Source: Brassica napus (Eukaryota; Streptophyta; Magnoliopsida; Brassicales; Brassicaceae). From it: a DNA stretch of 64,000 bases. The notes under the pieces were generated by a model. It was given only the letters and a program-made list of their open reading frames with translations, was not told the DNA's origin and searched no databases. Position numbers and translations under genes: made by a program. Shown here piece by piece: positions 33,866 to 46,800 of the stretch. Location of the stretch: assembly GCF_020379485.1 (NCBI RefSeq), contig NC_063438.1, positions 4,980,024-5,044,023 of the forward strand, in the 5' to 3' direction. Each line of letters starts with the position of its first letter. Position 1 is the stretch's first letter.

Positions 33866-34080
33866 GACCATCTCCAATAGCTTACTCTATTTTTTACTCT
33901 AAAATAGAGTAACTCTATAATAGAGTTTGAGTTTGCTCCAATGGTACTCTATTTTAGAGTAGAAAATAGAGTGATGAACAAAAAAAAAACAAATTACTCT
34001 ATATTTGGAGTAAATCTATTTTTTACTCTATTATAGAGTGAGAAATAGAGTACAATTGAAGCATTTTTTACTCTAAACTC
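33866..34080. mobile_element. short fold-back MITE
   Basis: About 215 bp made of self-complementary blocks such as 'tactctattttagagta'. It begins 'GACCATCTCCAATAG' and is flanked by TAA on both sides (33863-33865 and 34081-34083). The start resembles the 'GGGCATCTCCA' end of the element at 56082. TAA duplications suggest the PIF/Harbinger group. The two ends match each other poorly, so the boundary is approximate. Confidence 0.6.
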
Positions 34081-34083
34081 TAA

Positions 34084-35370
34084 GGGTTACCATGATGATA
34101 TATTGATGTTCCACAAATTCCATACGATGGACACTATAGACTAGTGTATTGTTTCTAAGATGTTGTATGATAAAGCCTCTCGGTAGTTTAACAACGTATT
34201 CTCTACATAGTACTCTGATTGAGTGTTATTAGATTTCTTACGTCGCAATTAGGAAGCACGTGGGAGAAACAATGTAGAGATAGATTTTTATTAGCTTCGA
34301 AAGATTGAATCTAGTTTTCAGCAACATTTTCAATGTCTTTAATAAAAAAAATTCAAATCGTTTTGCGTATCTTAACTTTTAATTAAGAATAAAGTATGCC
34401 AATTCCGACAATTATCTATCAGAACATAATTTTAATGGAAGATTAGGGTCAGTTCACTTATGAGATATTTGGATCAAAGTTCAATTAATCTTTGATGATG
34501 ACAGTACTAACGGGAAATTTGATCTGGTATTTTCTAATGAAACTTGAAATATGGTTTCATGTCATTTGGTCGAGCAAATAGTAAATTTTAGCAGAATTTA
34601 AATTCACGACATACTGATTTATGCTTTGTCCCAAGTTTTTTTTTTCTTACCACCATTATAGTAATACTTATGAGCTCACAGTGATGTCCCAAAAAAAAAG
34701 AGCTCACAGTACTAGTTTTCGCACGGTTCCTACCTTTGATTATGGCTTACTCTGCCACTCGCATAAATGTCCACGGGAAGACATGGACGGATTCCATCTA
34801 AACTGCTTACGATCTATTTTATATCTTTTGTTGGAAAAAAATTAGTTCTTAAGAGAATATGAAAAAATCATAATGAAAAAGAAAATAAAGTTACATTCGA
34901 ACATCTACAACCACATTTGAAGTTATGAATGAATGTCAACGTTCTCATAAAATACCAAAAGAGGAAAAGAGAAGCATGGGTCAGTAGTGCTTGTGGGCTA
35001 TTTTTGTTAACGAATGTTTGATGTTTTCAATCGTCTTGTACGCATCTACCAAATTCAGATGGAATACTCCTGCTCATTGTTTAGTCGTATTCAACCATCA
35101 TTCCATTTATTTATAAATAATACGAAAAATATCACAGAAGATATTGTTTTTTTAATATCATGCGATAAAAATTCATTTGACCAGTGAATAATGTTTTCGG
35201 ATGTCATTCACAGAAATTTATAAAGTGTATAATCTAAACAATGTATCTACTTACCTATCTAAAAAAATCATGAGAAATATATTTCTGTTTAGGGGACTAA
35301 TTAATCATTAACGGTGATTCCCAAAACACATATAATTCATTTATTTATATGATTCAATATTTACGATATC

Positions 35371-35409
<39 letters not shown>

Positions 35410-36982
35410 GGAAGATTTACGGCTGACTTAGATTAAATTTCCAAATTGTTTCCAAGAACTTTACTGATAAAAATAGTATTTTGGAAAAATAATTGTGGAA
35501 TTTTACTATTTTGAAGTTGCTTCTTTTCTATCTAAGGTTTTTGATTGGTGATTATATATTATTTATTAGAATCCAACTATCAAAATATATTATATATTAG
35601 GAGCTTGATCGACAAGTGATGTAGATCTTTTCAATCACAACCATAATTTTTATATAGCACTAAATATCTTCCAATCATTTATGGAGATGTTTTTATAAAG
35701 ATTTTTTTTGGCTACAAAATGCAAAATATATAGGACACAAATATATTGGTATGAGAAATTTATGAATAAAGTATAATTTAATGAAATTTTGATTAGTAAA
35801 TCCTTGAAAATTTAAGTATTAATAATTTGAAACTAGTTTATTTAATATAATTTATTTTAAAAATAATTATGGATCATGTTTTATAAAATAAATAGATTAA
35901 ATTTTAATATAAGTATATATATTTATATTTAGTTATTCACATATAATACATATCAACTTTCTATTTTAAAATCGTTTTTGCCATTTTATATGATTCTGTA
36001 TTTCTCTGCTTAGCTTAGTTTAATTCCACATAGTCAACTGTCCGGAAAGTAAATGTATAAGCCATATTGAATAATATACTCAAATTAATTGAAATAACCT
36101 TTCTAAAAATAAAATAAAAGAAAATCGAATTTATATGAAATTAATATTTTCGTCTTGATCAGTTGCAGTCTTACTTGTCATTTTGGTCCTGACATTTATT
36201 TCTTTGCAATGCATTTGAAACTTTGTCGATTGTTTTCTCTCGATATTTAATGTGGATCTTTTTGTAAATTGTTATTCTTGAAAAAATCACCACATATATA
36301 CCTATATGCTTGGTTTCATCATAATTTTCTAAGTACAAATTTTCCAGACGATGATAAACAGTTATATATGCTTGGCTTCATCATATTACTCTCAAAGATT
36401 CGATGAAGGCCAGAAATTAAAGAATTGGAACCCTTCTCCAAGAGAAAATAATTGGATTTAGAATTATTGGACCGGATAGTTATTAGTGTTTTTATCTATA
36501 AAGATTGAACTAGATAGCCTGAAATTTGTTTATAGCCTGATGATGTAAAAAATAATAGTATGTAATATCAAGCAGTCGTTTGAGATCGGTCGATAATAAT
36601 TTCGTGACGGTTAAATAAGTTGTTAGCTAAAATATATTTTCCTGTAAATTTTGCATCGCTCTAGCTAATAGCCTTGTACCCTCCATTTTATTGACAATTG
36701 ATATGTAAATTGCTAAGATAAATCTGATCATGTTATGGAATAACGAAACAACATTCAATCTTTTTTTTTGGAACACATTTGACCAACAATATGGTATTGG
36801 AAACATTTACATATTCGACAAGATGATAAGCAAAGAGAAAAAAGAAACCTTTATTTTGTGAAACAAAGAAAAAACAGACAATAATGTAGTAGCATAAAAC
36901 CTTTAGAATTTCCCAATTTTTGCAAAACTTTCTTAATGAAAATTAAAACTTTCAAACCTCAGAACATTTTTCAAATTTTCTT
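34084..36982. other. AT-rich spacer with a TA microsatellite
   Basis: No supported gene. A (TA)n run of about 30 bases lies at 35376-35406. The remainder is AT-rich and includes the probable 3' UTR of XTH32 near 36,800-36,980. Confidence 0.5.
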
Positions 36983-38719
36983 CTAACGCCCACATTCCGG
37001 CGTTAAAGAATGATCGCGTTTATAATCTTTGCAATAATTGTATACCATATTATGTGTTTGCACCCATCTCATTGCTTGGTATTGCTTCCGAGTTAATCCG
37101 CCAGAACGGTATGGTGAAGCCGACAGTGGATGGCACCGTGCGGATGAGTAGGCGGTGCAACCAATCGCTTTAAAATTGGTGTACTTGGCAGTGAAAGGTT
37201 GATATTTATAGTCAGCTTTGTATTTACCATTCTCAGTTGCCCATGAAGAAGCATCCCATATAGAACCATAAAGCCACATTGGTCTTAGTGGAAATGTAGC
37301 CGCACTCTTTTTTGGGTATCTTCTTATGGGAATATCATCCACCAAAAATCTGAAAACACAAATGAAACAAAAACAATATTTGTTTGAATACTAAATAAGG
37401 AATATATATATCCCCTGATAAAAATATGTATGTTATGTTTTATATAGTAACATTCTGGTAAGAAATTGTGAGATCTAATTCTAAAATAGTTAGAAAATAT
37501 TTCTATATATTAAATGCTTAGAATGGTAGGTAGATTCTGTATGTCCCATTGATGTGGTCGCACCTCATAGGTGTAAAGGAATCATACTTGGTTAAAGGAA
37601 CTAAAAATTAGTAAAGCTGGCATTTTGGTTATGCCTAGAAACGAATAACATGAGAAAATCATTAATTATTTGTGACTAACAAAAAAATCAAGTATAGTTG
37701 TCCACCGTCGTACGGTCGTTGTCTTTTCTTGTTTGTCTCTAATTATATCTCTCCTTGCACGAATAATGCAACCCTACGGAAGATCTTTTCCATTTATAAA
37801 ATAAAATTTCAACTATCTTTGTTTACTATATGGCTCTAGATACATCCACCTAGATCTGCGGCCATAAAATAATTTTATAGTTTTCTCTTTTCAGAAAACG
37901 GATCTTTTATAACTACACTAGTTATAACGTGTTAGGTTCAACAAAAACAATTTTAAATTAATTTGTTCATAAGACCATTAAGGAGAAGAATGCTTACATG
38001 ATTTCTCTAGGGTTCCAAAGAATAGCATAATGGTGAAAATCCGAAGTGGGATCAAACCACAAGCGAAACTTCATCTCGCGACCAATGATTTTGCCATCAC
38101 CACTTCCTCTAATGTACACATTTGTTTGAAGTGTGTAAGGCTTCCCAAATGTTGTCCCCAAGAATTCGATGTCCACCTCATCATGGAATCCTGGATGTGC
38201 CTCATTATTTGATAGCTGCAACAATTAATCTTAGTTAGTTTTAATTAAGGTCATTAAATGTAACTAGAGAGCTACTTGAGAGTCTCTAACTCACATATAG
38301 AGATGTGATGACTCCAGCAGTGTAGCCAGGTTGGAGTTTGATGGATGCTCCAAAGTAACCTGATCTGAATGGCTTCACTGACTTAAATCCACTTCCTATG
38401 CATAGAAAGCCCAAATACATTATCAATAAAAAGAAACAAAAACTTCAAAAAAAAATTTTGAAATATCCACTTGAGAAAATGAAAAGCAGAGTTTAATCAC
38501 AATACCTGAGGTTCTATCAAGCCAGATGGTGAGGGCATTTTGGTCCATTCTCTGATGCTGAGGACCCCAAAGATTCCTAAAACCTTTGTAGAAGTTCAAG
38601 GAGCCAACCTTGGAGCTTGGCCAGTAACCAGGTGATGGTGGCCAATAAGCATTCACTGAGGATCCTAATAACACCAACAAGTGGAAGATTGGGAGAAGAG
38701 AGATGAGAGAGTTAGTCAT
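36983..38719 (-). CDS. XTH32: xyloglucan endotransglucosylase/hydrolase XTH32
   Basis: Secreted family GH16 enzyme that cuts, and may rejoin, xyloglucan in the cell wall. Four exons with GT-AG borders (38506-38719, 38295-38395, 37998-38215, 36983-37349) give 299 residues plus a stop. A signal peptide ends at about 'GSSVNA' before 'YWPPSPGYW'. The GH16 active site '[10 protein letters not shown]' is at residues 116-125, with Glu118 as nucleophile and Glu122 as acid/base. The C-terminal XET domain has conserved Cys residues ('AIGCTAY', 'NYCKDYKR', 'PECGR'). The sequence belongs to group III-A with XTH31 and XTH32, where hydrolase rather than transferase activity is common. Its place beside GSL8 matches Arabidopsis order. 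The gene looks intact. Confidence 0.95.
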
Positions 38720-38761
38720 GTTTTGGTTCTCTTCTTTTGTGTGGAGTGGAGCAAAGAAGAG

Positions 38762-38779
38762 TGCAGTATATAAATGCAG
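38762..38779 (-). promoter_or_regulatory. TATA box of XTH32
   Basis: The minus strand reads 'CATTTATATACTGC' about 45-55 bp upstream of the start codon, a plausible TATA box with a very short leader. A homopolymer A run of about 23 bases at 38853-38877 lies further upstream. Confidence 0.5.
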
Positions 38780-38899
38780 GGAGAGAGATGATGTGGGGAT
38801 GGATGGACATCAGTATGGCATATATTATAAGCGCTTATGATGGAAACTGGAAATGAAAAAAAAAAAAAAAAAAAAAACTGGAAATGAAATGGTCCCACT

Positions 38900-39703
38900 C
38901 AGAAAATTACATAATGAAAATGGGTGGCCCACTCACCTAAGACTCTGAAACGGTCCAAAAATATATAACATCACTAGCATTATTACGTTGCTCTCGTGAA
39001 ATATACTTAAATTTATGGAAAAATCTTAGGTTAAGATTACATTCACACAAATTGACCGATCAATTACAAAGGGTTTCAACATCGATTGACATGGCCTACT
39101 ACAACCATAATCTTGTATTATGAACTCGTTGAGTACATTAATGGAGACCGCAGATTTTTGTTAAAATACACATGGAAGTGATGTTACAAAGTAGTAGATA
39201 TCGTAATCTTCTCGTTCTCCATTTACCACTCTTGTTCCGCATGTTGAGAGAATTGATGATAATTGTCGAAGCAGCAATGCCAATCAATACAACAAGCTAC
39301 TAGTAACTTAACGGAAATTAATAAGACGATGATTAGTATGTTTTTCGTCATCTTGATTCTTGCATCAATTTTTTCCCCTTTAATATCATAGTTTTATGGT
39401 AATGTTTTTAGAAGCTAAAAAACTTGTGGAAATAGTGCAATAGTAATAAAAACAATTATTACGATAGAGCCAATGAATGTCAGATGTGTGTTTCATTAAA
39501 GTGTATATAAATGCATTCATTGGATATCTTTCTTTAGCAAAGTTTCATTATTGTACTTACCATAAATGTAAAAAGGAAAAAACAGTAGAAATTTTTGATG
39601 GTACAAAATCACGGTAAAATCTTCTCATGACCGGCCGAGTCGGATAATTAAGCATGGAGCAATACCGTGATACAACGTTACCAAACTAAGTACCGATCAC
39701 ACT
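38900..39703. other. AT-rich spacer upstream of XTH32
   Basis: No gene or clear element seen. Confidence 0.45.
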
Positions 39704-39711
39704 AGTAAATT

Positions 39712-40395
39712 TAGGGGTGGGCACTTTACCCGATATTCGAAGTGGCACCCGAACCCGATCCGAAAAACCCGAACCGAAATCCGAACCGAAGTAGCAAAAT
39801 ACCCGAACGGGTATTGAATAAGGAGAGATTGGATACCCGAACCCGAACGGATAATACCCGAACCCGAATGGATATCCGAAGATAACCGAACATATGTATA
39901 ATTAACCATATATTTCTAGTTTATATCTCTCATTTTATATAAAATATTTATATTGATACTACACATACTTTAAGTTCATATGATATACATACAATTATGG
40001 AAAAAATGATTTGTTAATCACTTAAAATGCATGTCAAGTTTTTTATTTCAAAAATTAACAAAAACTTACGTAAAAAAAACTAAATTAATGCCTTTTTAGT
40101 TTTAAAATGTTATGTCCAAATCTATTAACCATTCAATCTATTAAAAATAGAAAATTAGTTAACTAAAAGTTATATTTTTAAATACAACAAACTTGAGAAA
40201 TGAAAATTTTAATTTTTTTTTTCAAAATCTAAATATCCGAACCCGATCCGAATTAACCGAATCCGAACTAAAAATACCCGAACCCGACCCGAAGTACAGA
40301 AATACCCGAACGGGTTCTAGACCTCTATACCGAAATACCCGAAAATCCGAAATACCCGACCCGAACCCGAACAGGTACCCGAACGCCCACCCCTA
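39712..40395. mobile_element. hAT-type MITE with 8-bp target duplication
   Basis: The terminal inverted repeat is TAGGGGTGGGC at both ends. An exact 8-bp direct repeat AGTAAATT lies outside (39704-39711 and 40396-40403). Sub-terminal regions are rich in 'acccgaac' repeats in opposite orientation, typical of these Brassicaceae elements. The interior is AT-rich and non-coding, so the element is non-autonomous. Confidence 0.85.
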
Positions 40396-40480
40396 AGTAA
40401 ATTCTTCATTTATAAATTCTTTACTAACTTTACCGCAATATTTTCTTTAAAAAAAAAATCATCACCGCAATATATATATA

Positions 40481-41708
40481 CTAGTATTCTCTCCCGTGCT
40501 AAAAGCACGGGCATTGTTTTATGTCCATATATATTTTTAAATTATATAATTTACAATAAAATAAATATTACTTAAAGGTTATTAGTGATAAACTTAATTG
40601 ATTTCTCTTTTCCATAACCAACAAAAAGTATTTTATATGAAATTCAGGGAAAACATATCACTTGCTCAAAATCAATTAAAACATTAACATTATTTTTGTA
40701 GATAAATTAACGTCAATATATCTATAGTTTTTAGTTCCTCTCCATGTGTATTTATTTTTCTTCATTTTCAGCTCTACGAAATTTGGTGACATTATATAAG
40801 AAAAAAAAAGTGTATGTTACTCTAAGTAAACAAAAACAATATCTCTATACAATTATAAAATCATATATCAAAATTAAGGAAAACCAACCTGAGATGGGAG
40901 TCCTTCTCGTTTATTAGGAGGCCTTGTAAATCTTTAAGGTGAGCTTCGTACTTTCTTTTCTCGTATTATCACCACCACAACCAATAAACATTTTCAAGAA
41001 AATCGAAAATTAATTTAGTTAATTTCAAAATTGGTTTTAACCTAGTTTATGATGTTTACCTTTTTTAGTCACAGACTGCTTATAAGTATGTCGATTAGCC
41101 AAAATCCACAGAGAAAAAGAAAAAAAAAGTAGGTTAGGAAAAAAAAAGTTTCATCAAAAAAATCAACATGACATAACTTAGGATTTGAGTATTGAATAGT
41201 TTAACGTATTTAGTCTCACTAATCTGGATTTTAACCTTCATCTTCTAATTTTGAAAATATATTTTCTTAAAAGAGTATTGGTGTGATGCCTTGGCACAAA
41301 GACCATGCCGATCTCGATATATAACTGTTGACTTGACAATGTTGATACAATCATCAGAAGTCATCGATTTGTCTTGTTAGAAATTGAAATTTGATCACTC
41401 TCATATAGAGAGAGTCAATGGAGCAATTACATGTAGAGAAGAATTCATAGCATCGTAAGATAGAAAAAAGGTTAACGGTTTTAAAGATTGTGGGATCATG
41501 ATGTTAGTGGGAGAAATAATAAAAAAAATTATTTTATATAGATTTTAATTTGGTACGGAAAATATATATGAATCAGTTATTTTAATAAACGAAACTGTTT
41601 TCTCTTAAAAACCTTTTTCAGAATTTACATTTTAAAAAAAAAATTAAATCATATGCCATGTGTCAAAATTTTATTGGGCATGCGACTTGCGCTTTAGTAT
41701 ATAAAGGA
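40481..41708 (-). mobile_element. non-autonomous Helitron (1.2 kb), complete ends
   Basis: On the minus strand it starts 'TCCTTTATATACTAAAGCGC' at 41708 and ends CTAG at 40481. A perfect hairpin CCCGTGCT-TTT-AGCACGGG (40493-40511) sits 8-12 bp before the end. It is inserted between A (41709) and T (40480). The 5' end matches the 'TATTAAAGCGCAAGT' style of Arabidopsis AtREP Helitrons. No open frame for Rep-helicase is present. Confidence 0.88.
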
Positions 41709-43448
41709 TTACGAGACTAAATCTGTTTTGGACAAAAGTACGGAGACTGTGGTAGATAACTGTCTTTTGAAACTCTGTAAAAGTATTATTTTGAGTTTTC
41801 TGAATTTATTTAAAATATATTTTCTGTTATATGACTTTTTCATTTGTTTCAGAAATATTTAAAATTTTAATTTGACAAGAAGCCCAATACACAAGATGTT
41901 TGTGTTGATAGATTATGATTTAATCATAACGTAAAACCATTAAACATGCATAACATGTCAAAGAAAAGTAGAAAACATTACACATCGTGTTTCTTCGATC
42001 AACAATGTCAACTAACAATAGTTTTGAACAAATGTCATTTCCACCGATCTACTCTCAGGCTCTCAGCCATCTTTGTAATAATACTTTTTTTTTGTCGACA
42101 TGACTTTAATATGCCTCACACAACTTTGTCTTCACTTAAGGGTTATCATATATTTAGCTTTTTTATTTTCTGCAAATCATATATTAGCTTAACTTCAAAA
42201 AAATTGGCTGACGAAGAAAATTTATATTTGAGCTCAAGTACTTTATTTAAAATCACATTTTTCATTGTTCTCGAAGAAAAAAACAAATTCTAAATTTTCG
42301 GTCATGTTTTTTAGGTAGAAAAACATTAGGATCGCCAGTGATTTAGGTCTCAAATTAATCATTGACTGTTTGTAATTTGTAAACTAGTTTTTAGCTTTTG
42401 TTTTTTTAACAAAACTACTTTGTTTATTTACTAATCAAGATTTTGTTAAAAAAGATTTTCTAAAAACTAGAAAACTAGTTTCCAAACAACTATTTAATTC
42501 TACACAAAAACCAAAATCTGTATTTTTAGATTTACCAACAATGATTTTTTATTTTTTATTTATCATTTACATTTTTTGAAAGATTTCTTCTTTCATATTT
42601 TTCCAATGCTTATTCCCCTTCTCACTCTCATACTTTCACTTCACCAGTCACCATCATGTCATCAAATAAAATAAGTGATTATACATACAATTGGACCAAT
42701 TATTTTTCATTGATCATATGTTCCCATACTCAATTATGTAAATTCACATTAATAAATAAACTATGCAATAAAATACTAATTTAAAAAAATAAAAATAATC
42801 GGAATTATTCAGAATGACAAAGGGTGGATGATCATATTCATGCAAAACTGGTTTAGAAACAAATTCATCAAATTATTCAGAATGACAAATCCATATTACT
42901 ATCTTTGAATGTGTGTTTTAGGTAGTATTTTATATTTTTTATTATATTCATAAGATATTTTATTGTTAATATTGATTATTATTCATCAATTTAATCAACT
43001 TTTCTTAAAAACATATACTAAAATCCAGAATTTAACATCTAAAATCACCATTCAATTTTTTTTCCAAAAACTAAAAAAAAAGAACTAGAAATCGAAATCC
43101 AAAAATAAAATAAAAACTAAAATCTAAAATTTATATAGACAATCATCACCTAAATATCTAATATATTGGTTGATTGGTATGATGTTCAGAGTGAAGTGCT
43201 TAGCAATATACATTCTTACACTATAACTATCCTAGCTGTAACAAACATTACATTTAATCACAAAAACTATATTGGAAAATATGATGTTGAATTTTAAAAA
43301 TCTTAATCAGCATATTTGCTGCTTACAGGAAATTTATGTTAAGAATAAAGATTGATTTATGTAAAATATCTTCTGCCACTTTAGTCATGATTCTTAAGGA
43401 CTAATTTTGAAAAATCGAAATATTTTTCTTACTAAAATTCAAATATTG
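41709..43448. other. AT-rich spacer
   Basis: No supported gene. It holds inverted blocks such as 'aaaactagttt' near 42,380-42,480 and A-rich 'aaaatctaaaat' stretches near 43,020-43,130 resembling those inside the hAT element at 48132. An ORF at 41946-42293 has no recognisable family. Confidence 0.5.
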
Positions 43449-43453
43449 TTTAG

Positions 43454-43817
43454 TATTGATGAGAAATATCCCGCATTGGAAATATAAGAATTAATCTACT
43501 ACTATATAAAAGGTTAATGTCAATCCATTCATTACCAATTGGTTTTCAGTTGATAACCTATAATCAACCTGAATCTAAAATGGTATCAAAGCGATAAGAT
43601 CTTTTGACCTAATTTACTACAACTACTACTACTATACCGATGTTGGACCTTCTGTGGATGTTATTCCCACATTGTCCACGCTTCAGACTTAGATGTCTGA
43701 GCGTAAGGGAGGGTATTGATGAGAAACATCCTATATTAGAAATATAAGAATTAATCTCAATCTATTCATTACCAATTAGTTTTAAATTGGAAATCCATAA
43801 TAAATCTGAATCTAACA
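43454..43817 (+). mobile_element. TRIM (terminal-repeat retrotransposon in miniature)
   Basis: Two similar direct terminal repeats start 'TATTGATGAGAAA' (43454-43580 and 43714-43817) and flank a 133-bp interior. Directly after the first repeat lies TGGTATCAAAGC (43581-43592), a primer binding site matching initiator tRNA-Met except at one position. Directly before the second lies a polypurine tract 'AAGGGAGGG' (43705-43713). A 5-bp duplication TTTAG flanks the element (43449-43453 and 43818-43822). It has no coding capacity. The 5' repeat is longer because of a short insertion near 43,500. TRIMs move with enzymes of autonomous LTR elements. Confidence 0.9.
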
Positions 43818-43822
43818 TTTAG

Positions 43823-46800
43823 AGTATATCTATATATATATAATGTTGCCTAATTCATTGTAACAAAATAGCTTTATATGAATATTTTTTTTTTTGAAGA
43901 AAGCTTTATATGAATATTGAACTTAAACCAACACGATCATCAGCCTTAAACTTATATCGATTATAAATGTCAATATTCAGTTTTTCGAGAGATTATATAT
44001 TGTGTTATTTTAAATTATGAAGTACTTCTGATCCTCTTTTCTTTTACTCGAGCTTGGTAGAAAATTATTTTTTATATTTTAACATAAACAAATTAAATTG
44101 GCAGATGTCCCTGAGGACAAGGTTGAAATTCAATAGTATTTTATAATTTAAATTAAATGAATGATTATTATGAAATAAACGAAATTTTATTTAACTGAAA
44201 AAAAAAAAAAGCTTTCACTATATTTGTCGGCAACGGTGATATGAGTCTTGATAGTCGACGGTTGTGGGTCCCTTATGACCGACAAAAAATTCATTAGCTA
44301 TTTTATTTTTTGTCAACAAAACCAACTTCATTACAGTATTATTTTGCATATTTGATTTTTATAAATTCGTATCAGATCGATCAAGATTACATTATAAAAT
44401 TTGTCACAGTATCCAGATCATTTAACGCAGTCGTATGATGGTTTAGAGCGAGTTCCTGAGTTTGAGTAATAAACAATGAATCATGCGTTTGGATTTTAGA
44501 TTTTTAAGATAATTACTTGCATAAATGTTGGTCGAAAATGGGACCGCAATTTTTTTTGTTTTTTTTTTCTAATGAAGTTAAAAATTTACCTAAATTGGAT
44601 TCGAAATAAGAAGGCTCATTACATTCTGTCGGCTGCTAGACAACTAATGAAAACGTTGACAAAAAAAAAGATAACTAATGAAAACACAAAAACAGTAAAA
44701 CTTTTTTTATCGGCTGTCACAAGATCCAAAATAAACACAGCGTTACAATTTACAAAATACAGGTGTTTCAATAGAAATTTTCAAAACCAAAACATAGAAT
44801 CAGTCAACTTTTAACTTTAAATATAATATCAGATGATAACCTCCAACGTGCGTGGATGAATTTTTTATACTAATATTTGTTTATCAAATAGTTTTAACAT
44901 TTTACAATATTCACATTTTTAACGATCGTAAAATGACGAATATAAATATTAGTTTTTAAATTTATCATTTTTGTTGAAAAATTAATGTATTACATTTCAT
45001 TTTAATTATTTTAAGATTTGATAAGCAAAAAATAAAATTAAATTTTGAGACTAACACAAATCACCAAAACCAGATAGGTAACATCGATTGAATGACAAAA
45101 AAAAATTAGGTTTTCTGCTCTCGATTTGTTTACTATTAATGCTCTATAAGTGATTTCATTTTCTACATCTATAAATTTATGCATTCGTTCTCGTTTATGT
45201 TTCACTGATATGAATTTTGTTTCTTTTTTTTTAAAAAAAAATCTGTAAATTGCATAAATGTCAATTTAAAAAGATGCAGATATGTAAAAATTAGTTTATC
45301 TCCAGATAAATATCTAAAAATCAAAATTTTGAAAAAAATCACCGACAAATTATATTAACAAGTTAGTGTTCAAATCTAATATATCAAACTGTTATAGAAT
45401 ATAAGTGAAGATTCTAAGTATAAATGTTTGTCTAGTATATATTCACTGTCTGTTCTAAAAATCATCTAATTATAGAAAAACAAATTATTTATTTCCTACG
45501 CTTTTTAAGTTTAGTTACTTAAAAGTATACAGATAATATATATATAGTACTTTATCATTCTAGTATATATAAACTATGTATAAAATAAGTGCTATTTGAT
45601 TTATTAATGACTAACGAAAAAACCATAATAAATCGTTTAAATCTTTCATTCTTACAATTATAATAACTAGATAGGGTATTACGGAGAAACAAGTATTAGA
45701 CGAATGATCAAATCTCTTATTCTTTGAACAAACTCAAAAGAAGATGATTAGAATCATGTAATGATATTTTAAAAGCCTTTAAGGAATAAAATCAAGACTA
45801 AATTATTTAATATAAATGAAATAATATATATATATAGTGCTTACAATATTAAAAATCACCTCGATTTGAAAAATTATATTTCTCGGATTGTCAGGATCAA
45901 ATAACATATTAGAAACCAACTATTTAAAAAATAATTTGTATACATAAAAGTATACACATTAGAGTAAGAACATAAATGAAAATAATCATTTTATTTAATT
46001 TATATGGTATATAATTAAACTTTAGTGATATTGACATATATATATTATATTTTAATATAAATACTAATTAGTGACACTTTTTACTCATATGATTTTATTA
46101 ACATTTGTTTATTTGCTGTAACAAAAATTTAAATCGTTAATCACAAACTTTTTAATGTGAGAGGATACAAAAGTTGTTATCAAATATGATTATTTGTAAT
46201 CATTAATGGTCATATATATGTTAATCATATTAGATAATTACGTAGCTTTCATTTGAGGAAAGAATTGAAAATATTTTTTTGTACACTACTAAACAATTTG
46301 ATAGTTAGTTTAGTTAAATGTATAATATAATTTATATGAACTAATTATTTTTCTAAGGATTCTAAGAATCATCATAGTGATAACACGTGGTTACGAAAAC
46401 ATGTTGTAATATTTCAAGATTAATATAAACATGTTTTAATGTTGAAGGATTAATATACAGGAGATAGGTGTTTCAATATGTCAAAAGATAATTTTCTATT
46501 TTTTGTTAGAAGTTAGTTAAAAGAAGTGTTTGACCAAAAAAAAATGATATTTGGACAAAAAATAACCAGTAGATATTGAAGAGATATAGGCGCACCAAAT
46601 ATTAACAAAAGCTACATCGCAGTCAAGTATTATCCGTTGGGAATCTCCACATTCTAGACACCTCAAAAAATTGCTAAACCACGCAAACACTTTTTCATAT
46701 ATGCAGCCAAACAAGTTAATATATATTAGTCCGACAACCCTGGACCCAAAGACACCAGAGGCATCTATCATCCTTAGCCCGATCGCTTGAGAAGGGTTGT

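Noticed and set aside
32900..36900. CRISPR-like or tandem arrays
   Set aside because: Only a TA microsatellite and MITE internal repeats are present. No regular repeat-spacer pattern.
38853..38877. Poly(A) run as a retroposed gene tail
   Set aside because: No target duplication and no upstream coding sequence. A homopolymer in the XTH32 promoter is the simpler reading.
41946..42293. Plus-strand ORF of 115 codons
   Set aside because: Composition follows AT-rich spacer. No family, no splice context and no plausible promoter.
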